A model generated the notes under the pieces. It was not told the origin of the DNA, searched no databases, and saw only the letters and a program-made list of their open reading frames with translations. Positions 19,346 to 28,714 of a DNA stretch of 64,000 bases are shown one piece after another. Position 1 is the first letter of the stretch. Every line of letters starts with the position of its first letter. The translations under genes and the position numbers were made by a program. The DNA comes from Roseibium aggregatum (GTDB lineage Bacteria > Pseudomonadota > Alphaproteobacteria > Rhizobiales > Stappiaceae), in assembly GCF_014692675.1 (NCBI RefSeq), contig NZ_JABFCZ010000006.1, positions 164,781 to 228,780 of the forward strand, written 5' to 3'.

Positions 19346-19690
19346 TCACCGGTTGTCGGGCTGCGCGCGGACGCGTTGGAGCCCTAAGCGGGTGATCAGG
19401 TAGGGGCCTCCGGCCCTGGAGGCGATGTAGCGGCGGCGTTTAAGTTTCTTGAACAGCACCAGCGGGCAGCCGGGCCAGGACCAGCCGTCGCGGGTGATGG
19501 TCCGGGTGTCGGTGATGCGGCCATGGTCGTCCTTTTCCACGACGATGCGGCCGCCTTGAGCGAGCAGGTGCAGGACCCGCTGCTCGGGCTTTGAAATAAT
19601 CCATTGATTTTGGGTCTTCGTGTCATGCGCCAGTCGGCGCACCTCAGCGATCACGCGCCGCAGCCAGTCGCGTGCGGCGGTGTTGTTCAC
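19346..19690 (-). CDS. YjhX-family (UPF0386) protein with N-terminal extension
   Basis: 114 residues. The last ~82 match the YjhX family closely: [53 protein letters not shown] and the invariant RVRAQPDNR end. E. coli YjhX has been described as a toxin paired with YjhQ, but many members are lone genes, as here. The usual start would be just before ISKPEQ, where no ATG or GTG exists, so GTG 19690 was taken, giving ~32 extra residues ([20 protein letters not shown]...). The start is uncertain. Confidence 0.75.
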   Translation of the reverse strand: MNNTAARDWLRRVIAEVRRLAHDTKTQNQWIISKPEQRVLHLLAQGGRIVVEKDDHGRITDTRTITRDGWSWPGCPLVLFKKLKRRRYIASRAGGPYLITRLGLQRVRAQPDNR

Positions 19691-19996
19691 TGATGCCCGG
19701 TCGGGGAGACCGGGCCTTAACGGGCCTCTCGGCGTCCGTACATGAAGTCTCCATCAAAACGTTCGCCGCTGATCTAGGAAGCCGGTGAGGGCGGTGCAAC
19801 CCCTGCGCCGCCGCAGTGCTGGTTTTGGGGGGCGTTGTTCTCTATAAAAATCAGGCGGATGACGTTTGGAAGGATGCAACCGGGTCCCGGACGCGGGTAT
19901 GAGGGACCTGGTAAACCGGCAAGTGGGCGCGCGCGCTGCGGCTCGTCAATGCCCGCCTCCAATCCCGCTAACTCATGACCTTCGGGGAAAACGCCC

Positions 19997-20836
19997 ATGT
20001 CCTATCGCGACCAACTGATCATCAAGCCGGGAAGCAAGGTAAAGCTCGCCGATATCGACCCGGACTATCACGACAAGGACCTGAACAAGGCGCGATCCAA
20101 TCCGGAACTGCAGCTGATCCTCGACGATCTCTCGCGGATGCAGGAGGAGCTCTACGCGGAAAAAAAGCACGCGCTTCTTATCGTGCTGCAGGGGATCGAT
20201 TCCGCCGGCAAGGACGGCATCTGCTGGCACGTGATCACCGGCATGAACCCGCAAGGGTGCACGGTCTCCAGCTTCAAGCAGCCGTCTGCGGAGGAGCTTG
20301 CCCACGATTTCCTGTGGCGGGTGCACGCCAAAGCGCCGGGGCGGGGGCATGTGGCCGTTTTCAACCGCTCCCACTATGAAGACGTGCTGATCGTCCGGGT
20401 TCACGACCTGGTGCCGAAGAAGGTATGGTCGCGCCGCTACGAGGCGATCAACATGTTCGAGGAGCTTTTGGCCAACAACGGCGTCCATATCATCAAGTTC
20501 TTCCTCTATATCTCCAAGGAGGAACAGCTGGAACGCTTCGCCAAGCGGCTGGAGGACAAGGACCGGCAGTGGAAGATCAGCATGTCGGACTATGCGGAGC
20601 GCGAGCACTGGGACGCCTATACCGAGGCCTACGAGGACATGCTCTCCAAATGCTCCACCAGCCACGCGCCCTGGTACGTGATCCCGTCCAACCGCAAATG
20701 GTTCCGCAACCTGGCGGCGGCCTCCATCATCCGCGACACCCTGCGCGACATGCACATCAAGGCCCCGCCGCCCACCGTCGACATCGAAACCATCCGAAAG
20801 CGGTATCACGCGGCGGTGGCGGAGCAGAAGGGGTAG
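19997..20836 (+). CDS. ppk2: Polyphosphate kinase 2 family protein
   Basis: A 279-residue single-domain PPK2. It has a Walker A-like loop GIDSAGKDG, a lid with Arg/Lys, the Walker B-like FNRSHYEDV, and the motif NNGVHIIKFFLYISKEEQ. The family transfers phosphate between polyphosphate and nucleoside mono- or diphosphates; the exact class (ADP, GDP or AMP) cannot be fixed by eye. Monocistronic, with the ATG at 19997. The 300-base stretch 19691-19996 holds only its leader and no clear gene. Confidence 0.93.
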   Translation: MSYRDQLIIKPGSKVKLADIDPDYHDKDLNKARSNPELQLILDDLSRMQEELYAEKKHALLIVLQGIDSAGKDGICWHVITGMNPQGCTVSSFKQPSAEELAHDFLWRVHAKAPGRGHVAVFNRSHYEDVLIVRVHDLVPKKVWSRRYEAINMFEELLANNGVHIIKFFLYISKEEQLERFAKRLEDKDRQWKISMSDYAEREHWDAYTEAYEDMLSKCSTSHAPWYVIPSNRKWFRNLAAASIIRDTLRDMHIKAPPPTVDIETIRKRYHAAVAEQKG

Positions 20837-20876
20837 GTCGGGGGAGGAGGTGCAGGGCCTTACCCCCTGCACAGCC

Positions 20877-21033
20877 GTCACCCCGGCCTTGAGCCGGGGC
20901 CTACTCGTTTCCAGAGCCATTCCGCAGCAATGTCGGGCCCGTGACAGCGACGGAATTTTTTCAAATATGCATTGCCGCGAGGAGAAGAGAGTAGGTCCCG
21001 GATCTTCGCTTCGCTGCGTCCGGGATGACAGCC
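20877..21033. repeat. Dispersed repeat pair GTCACCCCGG...CCGGGATGACAGC
   Basis: Left part has the hairpin CCCCGGCCTTGAGCCGGGG. Right part is CCCGGATCTTCGC...GCGTCCGGGATGACA. Together they form the long imperfect inverted repeat seen elsewhere in the window. It separates ppk2 from the next gene. Confidence 0.55.
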
Positions 21034-21122
21034 AGGGGAATGTACGGCCACAATAAATGCCGAAAGTCAGAAGGAGCCTTTGCCAGTCCCTGTTTCCCGG
21101 AGGAGGGCTATCGAACGGGACG

Positions 21123-21398
21123 TCACAAATGTCTTCTTATCCATTCCAGGATCAGCAATGCGATCGGTATCCACATGAGGGCGAACGCAAACCAAAATCC
21201 GATCATCGATAGCGGATAGAGAAGTTCACCGAAGTCCGCACCTCCAAAATAACACGGGTGCGAATCTGCTGCGTTTATCTCGCATCCGTTCGCAGCTGCG
21301 AGCAATATTATGCAGTAGCCGATGCCACAAAGGTACAAGGGCAGGAATACAAACAAGGTACGCAGCAATTTCGAAGCATCGCGTTTGTTTTGCTGCAT
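21123..21398 (-). CDS. Small two-helix membrane protein
   Basis: A 91-residue product from ATG 21398. There are two hydrophobic helices (residues ~13-35 and 58-85) around a short loop with Cys residues (GCEINAADSHPCYFGGADF) that could form a disulfide outside. Not recognised. Base composition is lower in GC than its neighbours. Confidence 0.5.
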   Translation of the reverse strand: MQQNKRDASKLLRTLFVFLPLYLCGIGYCIILLAAANGCEINAADSHPCYFGGADFGELLYPLSMIGFWFAFALMWIPIALLILEWIRRHL

Positions 21399-21477
21399 GG
21401 AGTTCCCTCGGTCACGGACTTAACGAATAACGGCACCGTGGTGCTCCGGTCGGCGTGTGGAAAGTCTGTTTGTGGTC

Positions 21478-21753
21478 CTAGCTGCGCTCCGCCGGCCAGT
21501 AGCCGGTCTTTGGGTCCCGTGAAACGGCAACGGCCTCGACGTCGGTGGAGCGGCAGCGGTTGCAGGTGAGTTTTTTGGCTATGTCGCCCAAGGTTTCCGT
21601 GTCGGCGAAGCGGCTGTCGTTGAGGTAGCGGAAGCGGTGGCAGTGGCCGCAGACGAGGCCGAGGCGCATGCCTTCGGCTCTCAGTTTCTCGATGGTCAGC
21701 GTTTCGTCGCCACTGGAAGAAATCACCCGCGCAGCCGCTTCTCTCAAATTCAT
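21478..21753 (-). CDS. Small zinc-ribbon protein
   Basis: 91 residues from ATG 21753; further upstream the frame is open but compositionally noncoding. Two CxxC knuckles (CGHCHRF and CNRCRS), 30 residues apart, form a probable zinc ribbon. The rest is KLRAEGMRLGLV before the first knuckle and VEAVAVSRDPKTGYWPAE after the second. The family resembles small alphaproteobacterial proteins without known role. Confidence 0.6.
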   Translation of the reverse strand: MNLREAAARVISSSGDETLTIEKLRAEGMRLGLVCGHCHRFRYLNDSRFADTETLGDIAKKLTCNRCRSTDVEAVAVSRDPKTGYWPAERS

Positions 21754-21874
21754 AAAAAACAGGCGTCGGCATCCTAGGGGGAATTCAGCCGGGGAGAAAG
21801 CAGGCTGCGGTTGCATGGCGGGTGCGGCATTTTTCAAACGGGGCTCGCATTTCGCGTCGCTTGCGGCTAAAGAC

Positions 21875-22183
21875 ATGCCCATGTTGACGCTTTCCGACAC
21901 ATGGATGGATCTGTTCGGGCTTTCCGGACTTCTTAACCCGACGGCCCTCATCATCGGCGGGGCGCTGGGCTGGTATGCGGACGGGGCAAAGAAACTCTGG
22001 ATTGCCGCCTTTGCCGCAGCCGCCCTTTCCCTGATGGTAGAGGCGACGCTCGGCCTGACCGGCATGCCGGTCTGGTCCCAGCACAGCGCGGGACCGCTTG
22101 CCCTGTTCCCCTTTCGCTTCGTTGGCGGAGGGATCGCATCGGCGGTCGTTTATCTGATTGCCAAGCGGGCAAAGAAGGCCTGA
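21875..22183 (+). CDS. Small membrane protein
   Basis: A 102-residue product (start 21875 or 21881). Three hydrophobic stretches (residues 14-32, 38-58 and 72-96) and a Lys-rich end (AKRAKKA). The region between the two minus-strand zinc-ribbon and DUF6455 genes is otherwise empty. Function unknown. Confidence 0.5.
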   Translation: MPMLTLSDTWMDLFGLSGLLNPTALIIGGALGWYADGAKKLWIAAFAAAALSLMVEATLGLTGMPVWSQHSAGPLALFPFRFVGGGIASAVVYLIAKRAKKA

Positions 22184-22229
22184 ACGTCGTTCGTTCAGGT
22201 GTAAAAGACTGGCCTTTCCAAAAGACGCT

Positions 22230-22265
22230 CCCGAAAAAGAAAGGCCCCGCACGAATGCAGGGCCT
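22230..22265 (-). terminator. Intrinsic terminator of the DUF6455 gene
   Basis: Read on the minus strand, AGGCCC and GGGCCT arms around a 12-base loop are followed by TTCTTTTTC. It lies 30 bases beyond the stop at 22298. Confidence 0.7.
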
Positions 22266-22297
22266 CTCCAGGTGTTAGCGCCTTTGTTATTTCCGGC

Positions 22298-22573
22298 CTA
22301 GGATTCGGCCTCCTGAGGCGTGTTGTCGAGCCATTTGGTGAACAGTTCGGCGTTCGGGCACATTTCCGGCGGGCGGACGATGCCCTTGCCGGATTGCTCC
22401 TCCAGCCATTGTTCGCAGCTTTCCGCCTTCTCGCAGCAGATGCAGCGGTCGACCGCAACACGGATATCCTGACCGACGCACATGCCTTCCGGCATCTGGT
22501 CCATGGCCCCGATCGTTTCCAGCATGCGGCGCATCAGGCCCGCACGCCCGTTCATTTCTTCCACCCAACGCAT
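22298..22573 (-). CDS. DUF6455-family cysteine-rich protein
   Basis: 91 residues from ATG 22573, with AAGGAGAG upstream. The conserved layout is GLMRRMLETIGA, then a Cys cluster (CVGQDIRVAVDRCICCEKAE, C-EQWLEEQ) and PPEMCPNAELFTKWL. The five cysteines suggest metal or Fe-S binding, but no function is established. It has its own terminator and stands alone upstream of fliK, on the opposite strand. Confidence 0.75.
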   Translation of the reverse strand: MRWVEEMNGRAGLMRRMLETIGAMDQMPEGMCVGQDIRVAVDRCICCEKAESCEQWLEEQSGKGIVRPPEMCPNAELFTKWLDNTPQEAES

Positions 22574-22734
22574 TCGATCTCTCCTTGCACGTAACCGTGC
22601 CCCTCTGGAACGTACTATGGGCAAGACACGAAGTTTTCACCTTGATCAGTGTCAATAGCACAGGCAGATGCCATCAAGTGCTTTTCTGGTTAAGTTTCAA
22701 AAGGCCGGCCTGAGCTCATGCGGAGACGTTTTGA

Positions 22735-25266
22735 ATGGTGAGCGCGATCACGGCGCTACAGGCGTCGCTCTCTTCGGGGACTTCTTCGAACTCGGTTCGC
22801 CTCGAACCGGGGACGGAGGCGCGTGCGAAGGTGGAGGCGAGCCTGCCGGGCAACGTGCTGCGGCTTTCCGTCGGTAAATCCACCATCGAGGTGCGCGCCA
22901 ACGCGGCGCTGCCTGCGGGTACGGAGCTGACGCTCAAGGTCAGCGGCGATCCGGGCAAGCCGCAGATCCAGCTGGTCCCCGATGGAAAGGGGGGCTCCCA
23001 AGCGGCTGCGGGGCAAGGTCCTTCTACCGATCCTGCAACGGCGCAGAAGCTTGTGCAGGTCGCGGCGAAACCGAGCCTTCCGTCTACGCCGCCGACATCG
23101 ACCACGCCGCCGACATCGTCCGCCCCGTCCGCGACCTCCGCCCTGGCCGATGCGGTGACCGCAGCCGCCACAGGCAAGGCCCAAACGGTCCAGGCCCAGA
23201 CGAGCCAGCCGCAGGCGCAGGCACCCCAGACGCAGGCACCCCAGACACAGGCATCCCAGACACAGGCACCCCAGACACAGGCGGGGCAGACACAGGCGCA
23301 GGGATCGACGCAAACGACTGCACCTCAGGCGGGCACAGGGCAGGCAGGCGGTGCGCCGGCCTCCTCCGTTTCCACGGCGCAGACGGCAAGCGGGACGGCG
23401 GCGCAGACGGTGAGACAAACCGTCAGCCAGACGATTAGCCAGACGGTTAGCCAGACCGGGACCCAGGCCGGAACCCAGACGGCCCAGTCTCCCCAGCAGG
23501 CCCAGGCGGCGAGCCAGGCACCGGCACAGATCTTAAGCCCGGCTTCGGCGCAGACAGCGGGCGCTCCGGCGGGGCAGGCGGCGAACGCGGCGGCGCTGCC
23601 ATCGGCCGGCTCCGGGGCGCAGACCGCAGTTCAGGTTTCAGTGCCGGGGGGCAGTCCGCCCGGCCCCCCACTCAGCGCACAGACGCCAACTCTTCCGGGC
23701 AACCTGCAGCTTCAGACCCTTTCAGAGCCGCAGGCGCGACCGGCGGCTCAGCCTCAGGTTCCGGCCACCGGTTTAGGGCAGGCGGCGACAAGTCAGGCTG
23801 CCGGGCAGGTGTCCCAGCAACAGGCATCGCAACCGGCCCTGCAACCGGCAAGTCCGTCGGGACAGGCGCCCGCAACGGCGCCGTCCGGCGTGCAAGGGGC
23901 AACGGCCAACGTGTCTTCGGGCGCGGCGCAGGCGGTGCCGCCGCAGGCCCCGGCAGGCGGGCAGGGTCCGCTTGCACAGGGGAGCGTCCAGCCGGGGACG
24001 GCAAACCCTGCGGCCGCCAACACAGCGGCTGCAAGTGCAACGCCGGCCAATCCGGCACCGGCAGGAACACCGCAGACTTCCGGGCCGCCTGCCGGTGGTC
24101 CGGCACCCGCAGTGGCCTCCGCGCCCCCCACGCCTGTTTCCGCCCCCGGCGCGAGCGCGCATTTCGTCACCACCCTGTCTGAAAACACGGGCAGCGCCCA
24201 TGCGACGTTGCCCGGCAATGCCTATGCCGGGTCCGGACGGCCGGCAGCGGCCCAGGGCGCCCAGCCGGGTCAGCACCAGGGCCGGCCGGTCACGCCGGAA
24301 CTGAAACAGGCGTCTGAAGCCGTCCTGCCGAAACTTGCCGAGCAGCAGGCGAGCCTATCGGGCCTCTACGCCCAGATCAGCGCGGTCGCGGAAGGCCAGA
24401 CGGCGGCGAATGTGCCTCAGCCGGTGAAGCAGGTGATGGAACAGATCCTGGGTCTCCGGCTGCAGCCGGAGGCGGCTGGCTTTTCCGGCAAGTCTGTCGA
24501 GGCGGCGGTGAAGAATTCCGGACTGTTCCGGGAGGCGGCGCTTGGCGGAGGGGCAGGCCAGGCTGGTGCGCAAGGTGCCGGCCAGGGAGCAGTTCAGGGT
24601 GCGCAATTGGGCGGCGATCTGAAATCGCTTTTGATCAACCTGCGCTCGCTGCTGCAGGGGCTGGGCGCGCAGGCGGTACCGGCAAGGCCCTTTACCCAGC
24701 CGGCAGCGCCGTCGCTGCGCCGCTCGCCCCAGGGTGACAAGCCGTCGGGCATTTCCTCATCCGTTTCCGACGGGGACGAGAAATCCGTGCTCAACCGGCT
24801 GATGCGGGATACGGATTCCGCGCTGTCGCGGATCCGGATGTCCCAGATGGTCAGCCGGGGGCTCGGGGGCGACGAACATGCCCATCACGGACGGGCGATG
24901 GACATGACCGTGGATCTGCCCATTGCGGTCAATGGTCAGACGGCCATCGTGCAGATGCAGGTGGGCCGGGATCCGGAAGAGGCGCAGGGGGAAGACGGCG
25001 AGGGGCCGGGCTGGCGCCTGCGCTTCGCCCTCGATCTCACCGAGACGGGGCCCATGGAAGCGGCCGTCAGTCTGCGTGGCGGCAGCACCTATGTCAGTCT
25101 GTGGGTCGACCGGGGCGAGACGCTGGAGAGGCTGAGAGCGGACCAGGATGCGCTGGAGGCGAGCTTCGCTCACGCAGGGATCGACCTGAAGGAACTGCGC
25201 TTCCTGCGCGGCCTGCCACAACGGACGGAAGCACGGTTCGGAGCCGTGGTGGATCGGCAATCATGA
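22735..25266 (+). CDS. fliK: FliK-like flagellar hook-length control protein
   Basis: 843 residues with ATG 22735 after GGAGACG. The N-terminal ~130 residues are a small beta domain. A long Gln/Ala/Pro/Thr-rich disordered middle (residues ~150-560) contains (APQTQ)n repeats. The C-terminal ~200 residues are the Flg_hook domain (DMTVDLPIAVNGQTAIVQMQ, then WRLRFALDLTETGPMEAAVS and LRFLRGL). The family measures hook length during export and triggers the FlhB specificity switch. It is followed by an FlhB C-terminal-like gene, consistent with this role. Confidence 0.85.
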   Translation: MVSAITALQASLSSGTSSNSVRLEPGTEARAKVEASLPGNVLRLSVGKSTIEVRANAALPAGTELTLKVSGDPGKPQIQLVPDGKGGSQAAAGQGPSTDPATAQKLVQVAAKPSLPSTPPTSTTPPTSSAPSATSALADAVTAAATGKAQTVQAQTSQPQAQAPQTQAPQTQASQTQAPQTQAGQTQAQGSTQTTAPQAGTGQAGGAPASSVSTAQTASGTAAQTVRQTVSQTISQTVSQTGTQAGTQTAQSPQQAQAASQAPAQILSPASAQTAGAPAGQAANAAALPSAGSGAQTAVQVSVPGGSPPGPPLSAQTPTLPGNLQLQTLSEPQARPAAQPQVPATGLGQAATSQAAGQVSQQQASQPALQPASPSGQAPATAPSGVQGATANVSSGAAQAVPPQAPAGGQGPLAQGSVQPGTANPAAANTAAASATPANPAPAGTPQTSGPPAGGPAPAVASAPPTPVSAPGASAHFVTTLSENTGSAHATLPGNAYAGSGRPAAAQGAQPGQHQGRPVTPELKQASEAVLPKLAEQQASLSGLYAQISAVAEGQTAANVPQPVKQVMEQILGLRLQPEAAGFSGKSVEAAVKNSGLFREAALGGGAGQAGAQGAGQGAVQGAQLGGDLKSLLINLRSLLQGLGAQAVPARPFTQPAAPSLRRSPQGDKPSGISSSVSDGDEKSVLNRLMRDTDSALSRIRMSQMVSRGLGGDEHAHHGRAMDMTVDLPIAVNGQTAIVQMQVGRDPEEAQGEDGEGPGWRLRFALDLTETGPMEAAVSLRGGSTYVSLWVDRGETLERLRADQDALEASFAHAGIDLKELRFLRGLPQRTEARFGAVVDRQS
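23221..23304 (+). repeat. 15-base tandem repeat inside fliK
   Basis: About five copies of a unit close to CCCCAGACACAGGCA, encoding repeated PQTQA. It lies in the disordered linker, where copy number could change length without breaking the frame. Confidence 0.75.
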
Positions 25267-25319
25267 AGAATGGGCATGAGGAACGGGCATGAGGAACGGG
25301 CGGGCATGAGAAGGCCGAT

Positions 25320-25616
25320 ATGAAGAAACCCAAGCCGCAAAGGCCGGTCCGGCCGGGCGAGAAGGTTGCCGTCGCGCTCACCTACGAGGACGGTTCCGCA
25401 CCGGTCGTCGCCGCCAAGGGCACCGGCAACGTTGCCGAACGGATCGAGGAAATCGCCCGGGAAAGCGGTGTGCCCATCGAGCACAATCCGATGATGGCCG
25501 AGGCCCTGTCCCAGATCGAACTCGACAAGGAAATCCCCACCGAACTCTACCAGGCGGTCGCCGTTCTCATCGGCTACATCATCCGCACGGGCAAGGCGGA
25601 GCATCCGCCGGAATAG
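25320..25616 (+). CDS. FlhB C-terminal-like protein (stand-alone)
   Basis: 98 residues that correspond only to the cytoplasmic C-terminal domain of FlhB/EscU: VAVALTYEDGSAPVVAAKG, then VPIEHNPMMAEALSQIELDKEIPTELYQAVAVLIGYI. The NPTH autocleavage site is absent. Such short paralogs (FhlX/YlqH type) can partly replace cleaved FlhB in export switching. It directly follows fliK after ~50 bases containing an imperfect tandem GGGCATGAGGAAC repeat that also supplies AGGA-type ribosome-binding sequence. Confidence 0.85.
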   Translation: MKKPKPQRPVRPGEKVAVALTYEDGSAPVVAAKGTGNVAERIEEIARESGVPIEHNPMMAEALSQIELDKEIPTELYQAVAVLIGYIIRTGKAEHPPE

Positions 25617-25782
25617 GGAACACGCGGCACTTGCAGTTGCCATCCCGTGTTGAATGGGGCGCCGAACCGCTTGGCGGCAGCACGGAGCCGGTGTATGGCG
25701 ATTGGACCTGAGCAGCGCGATGCACGCCTGCCGGCGGCGGAAGGCACTTGCCGTTTCCGCTTTTTCCTTCCCGGGGAATTCC

Positions 25783-26130
25783 ATGCCGACGACGATAAGC
25801 TTTCTCCTGCCGCCAATAATGCTGGTCGCTTCCAACATTTTCATGACTTTCGCCTGGTATGGGCATCTCAAGCACAAGGGCACGGCAATCGCCTTGGCCG
25901 TCACGCTGAGCTGGGGCATCGCCTTCTTCGAATATTGTCTTGCGGTGCCCGCCAACCGGCTGGGCAGCGCGGTCTACTCCACCGCGCAGTTGAAGACCAT
26001 TCAGGAAGTGATCACGCTCCTGGTGTTTGCGGGCTTTTCCGTCTTCTGGCTGAAGGAAAGCCTGACGTTGAACCACGCGATCGGGTTTTTGCTGATTGCG
26101 CTCGGTGCGGCTTTCGTATTTCGCGGTTAG
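25783..26130 (+). CDS. DUF486 small membrane protein (DMT-like)
   Basis: 115 residues from ATG 25783. There are four predicted helices, with the family pattern LLPPIMLVASNIFMTFAWYG, LSWGIAFFEYCLAVPANRLG, LKTIQEVITLLVFAGFSVF and LNHAIGFLLIALGAAFVF. DUF486 proteins look like half-size drug/metabolite transporters; substrates are unknown. The upstream open frame to 25654 lacks coding character. Confidence 0.85.
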   Translation: MPTTISFLLPPIMLVASNIFMTFAWYGHLKHKGTAIALAVTLSWGIAFFEYCLAVPANRLGSAVYSTAQLKTIQEVITLLVFAGFSVFWLKESLTLNHAIGFLLIALGAAFVFRG

Positions 26131-26323
26131 GGATGGCAATACTGTTCCCGTTTTCAAACGTCGCACGCCTTCATTTTCCTGCCGGGAATTGCCGCATGTG
26201 GGCAGGAAGGTCTTGCGGGCAGGGCAATTCGCGATTAGGCATCGGTTCCGACGATTGCAGCGCGACCGCCGGCGCATCGCCCGGCCGAGTTCCGCGCAGG
26301 ATAAACACAGGAATTGACACGCA

Positions 26324-27805
26324 ATGACGATTGTCGAGGCACGCACACCCGATCCCAAGAAATTCCTCAAGGGCGCCACCGGCGACTGGGAGATCGTGAT
26401 CGGGATGGAAGTCCATGCCCAGGTGACCTCCGAGGCGAAGCTGTTTTCCGGCGCTTCCACCGAATTCGGCAAGGACCCGAACGACAATGTGAGCCTCGTG
26501 GATGCGGCCATGCCGGGCATGCTGCCGGTGATCAACGAGGAATGCGTGCGCCAGGCGATCCGCACCGGGCTCGGCCTCAAGGCGGCGATCAATCTCAAGT
26601 CCGTGTTCGACCGCAAGAACTATTTCTACCCGGACCTGCCGCAGGGCTACCAGATTTCCCAGTTCAAGCAGCCGATCGTGGGCGAGGGCAAGATCCTGCT
26701 CGACATGCCCGACGAGCAGGTGGAAATCGGGGTGGAGCGTCTGCACCTGGAACAGGACGCGGGCAAGTCGCTGCACGACCAGCATCCGACCATGTCGTTC
26801 GTGGACCTGAACCGCTCCGGCGTGGCGCTGATGGAAATCGTGTCCAAGCCGGACCTGCGGTCGTCGGACGAGGCCAAGGCCTATCTGACCAAGCTGCGCA
26901 CCATCCTGCGCTATCTCGGCACCTGCGACGGCAACATGGACCAGGGCTCCATGCGCGCCGACGTCAACGTCTCCGTGCGCCGTCCGGGCGAAGGCTTCGG
27001 CACGCGTTGCGAGATCAAGAACGTCAACTCCATCCGCTTCGTCGGCCAGGCCATCGAATATGAGGCCCGCCGGCAGATGGCGATCCTGGAGGACGGCGGT
27101 TCCATCGATCAGGAGACCCGTCTGTTCGACGCGGTCAAGGGCGAGACCCGCTCCATGCGCTCCAAGGAAGAAGCGCACGACTACCGTTATTTCCCGGATC
27201 CGGACCTGCTGCCGCTTGAGTTCACGCAAGCCTACGTGGACGATCTCGCCAAGGACCTGCCGGAGCTGCCGGACGAGAAGAAGGACCGGTTCGTCAACGA
27301 CTACGGCCTGTCCGCCTATGACGCCGACATCCTCGTCGTCGAAAAGGCGTCGGCCGATTTCTTCGAGGAAGTCGCAAAGGGCCGCGATGCCAAGCTTGCT
27401 GCCAACTGGGTGATCAACGAGCTGTTCGGCCGCCTCAACAAGGAAGGCCACGATCTCGATGACAGCCCGGTTTCGGCTGCCCAGCTCGGCGCGATCATCG
27501 ACCTGATCAAGGCCGGTACGATTTCCGGCAAGATCGCCAAGGACCTGTTCGAGATCGTCTGGAGCGAGGGCGGAAACCCGGCGGAGATCGTCGAGGCACG
27601 CGGCATGAAGCAGGTCACGGATCTCGGCGCGATCGAAGCCATCGTCGACGAAATCATCGCCGCCAATCCGGACAAGGTGGAACAGGCGAAAGAAAAGCCG
27701 GGCCTGCTCGGCTGGTTCGTCGGCCAGGTCATGAAAGCCTCCAAGGGCAAGGCCAATCCGCAGGCGGTCAACGATCTGCTGAAATCGAAGATCGGACTGG
27801 AATAG
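26324..27805 (+). CDS. gatB: Aspartyl/glutamyl-tRNA amidotransferase subunit B
   Basis: 493 residues, full length. It contains the PET112/GatB signature ([21 protein letters not shown] near the start, [18 protein letters not shown], then the tail domain [14 protein letters not shown]) and a C-terminal YqeY-like domain that touches the tRNA ([18 protein letters not shown]). It carries out the kinase and amidation steps. It is separated from gatCA by about 13 kb, a common arrangement in Alphaproteobacteria. Confidence 0.97.
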   Translation: MTIVEARTPDPKKFLKGATGDWEIVIGMEVHAQVTSEAKLFSGASTEFGKDPNDNVSLVDAAMPGMLPVINEECVRQAIRTGLGLKAAINLKSVFDRKNYFYPDLPQGYQISQFKQPIVGEGKILLDMPDEQVEIGVERLHLEQDAGKSLHDQHPTMSFVDLNRSGVALMEIVSKPDLRSSDEAKAYLTKLRTILRYLGTCDGNMDQGSMRADVNVSVRRPGEGFGTRCEIKNVNSIRFVGQAIEYEARRQMAILEDGGSIDQETRLFDAVKGETRSMRSKEEAHDYRYFPDPDLLPLEFTQAYVDDLAKDLPELPDEKKDRFVNDYGLSAYDADILVVEKASADFFEEVAKGRDAKLAANWVINELFGRLNKEGHDLDDSPVSAAQLGAIIDLIKAGTISGKIAKDLFEIVWSEGGNPAEIVEARGMKQVTDLGAIEAIVDEIIAANPDKVEQAKEKPGLLGWFVGQVMKASKGKANPQAVNDLLKSKIGLE

Positions 27806-27856
27806 CGGCCGCCTCCAGGCGCCGACACCGTCTGCTGTGATCATACCGGCTGCTGC

Positions 27857-28009
27857 GATCATCCTGGACCGAGCGTAAGCGAAGATCCGGGAGCCGCTCG
27901 CCTGCCCTTTCTGGACAGCAGGTAGCTGCGTTTATGTCGTGCGCCTTCGCATGCCGGCAGAACATCTCTGGAAACGAGCAGGCCCCGGATCAGGTCCGGG
28001 GTGACGACC
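27857..28009. repeat. Dispersed repeat pair GATCATCCTGG...GTCCGGGGTGACGAC
   Basis: Left arm TGGACCGAGCGTAAGCGAAGATCC, right hairpin CCCCGGATCAGGTCCGGGG followed by GTGACGAC. It is a member of the same intergenic family as the unit at 20877. Confidence 0.55.
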
Positions 28010-28129
28010 TGTAAGCTTGGTGCAATCTGCCTTTGCACGGCCCCCCTTGTGCCCGCCGGATCTGGTAATCGCGGTCGTTTTCGCGCTTCCGGCGCCGATG
28101 ATGCGCGATGCGCGTATGGGCTAGAAATT

Positions 28130-28714
28130 CTGTTTTCAAAAGAAGAGATAAGCTTCACTTAAGGAATAAAATCCGGTTTTTCGTATAAAATGATATTTGG
28201 AATCTATTATCGTCTCCAATTCTGCAAAATCGTCTTCTAATTTTCTACAGGCGTACTTTTGATTTTTCGGATCTTATGTCTTTAATTCGTTCTGTCAGGA
28301 AAATTTCAAGAAAAATATTTATCCATTTATTTCAGTGTTTTATCGCAATTCATGCGGGTGTTTTCACGGTTCGCGCTCCTCCGGCTGTTGAAATCGAGAC
28401 TCAGGCTGCTAGGCTCCCGCCGTTCCTGGCATGAGGGCGCATCAGACGCGTTCGTCTCTTTCGGGGGCTTCCTGCGATGTCGTCCGACGCATGGTTCGGG
28501 CCGCGAAGTCCCGGAGATTGCGCCCGCCGCCAACAGGTCCGGCAGTCCGGGCCGGTGTCCTGCCGGTCCAGCCTTACACCCTGCAGCGCATCGCGCGATT
28601 TTGCCGGACCGATGACAGAAGACAGTTCACTTCGCGCTGCCGCACCGCCTGGCAGCACGAAGGCGCGCGCCGCTGTCCACGCGGGCGCCCCGACAGTTCA
28701 AGAGGAGAGATTTC
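28130..28714 (+). other. Gene-free AT-rich leader before the betaine methyltransferase
   Basis: From about 28130 to 28345 the sequence is strikingly AT-rich compared with the surrounding GC-rich DNA (runs such as AAAATATTTATCCATTTATTTC). About 370 GC-rich bases without a convincing gene follow, ending at AGAGGAGAGA before the start at 28715. It probably carries the promoter and a long 5' leader. No riboswitch class was recognised by eye. Confidence 0.5.

Noticed and set aside
25263..25292. Nine-codon open frame overlapping the fliK stop
   Set aside because: Too short and part of a tandem repeat; more likely supplies ribosome-binding sequence.
28345..28714. SAM-binding riboswitch before the methyltransferase-metK operon
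   Set aside because: I could not match the conserved core of any SAM riboswitch class by eye. A covariance-model search would decide.
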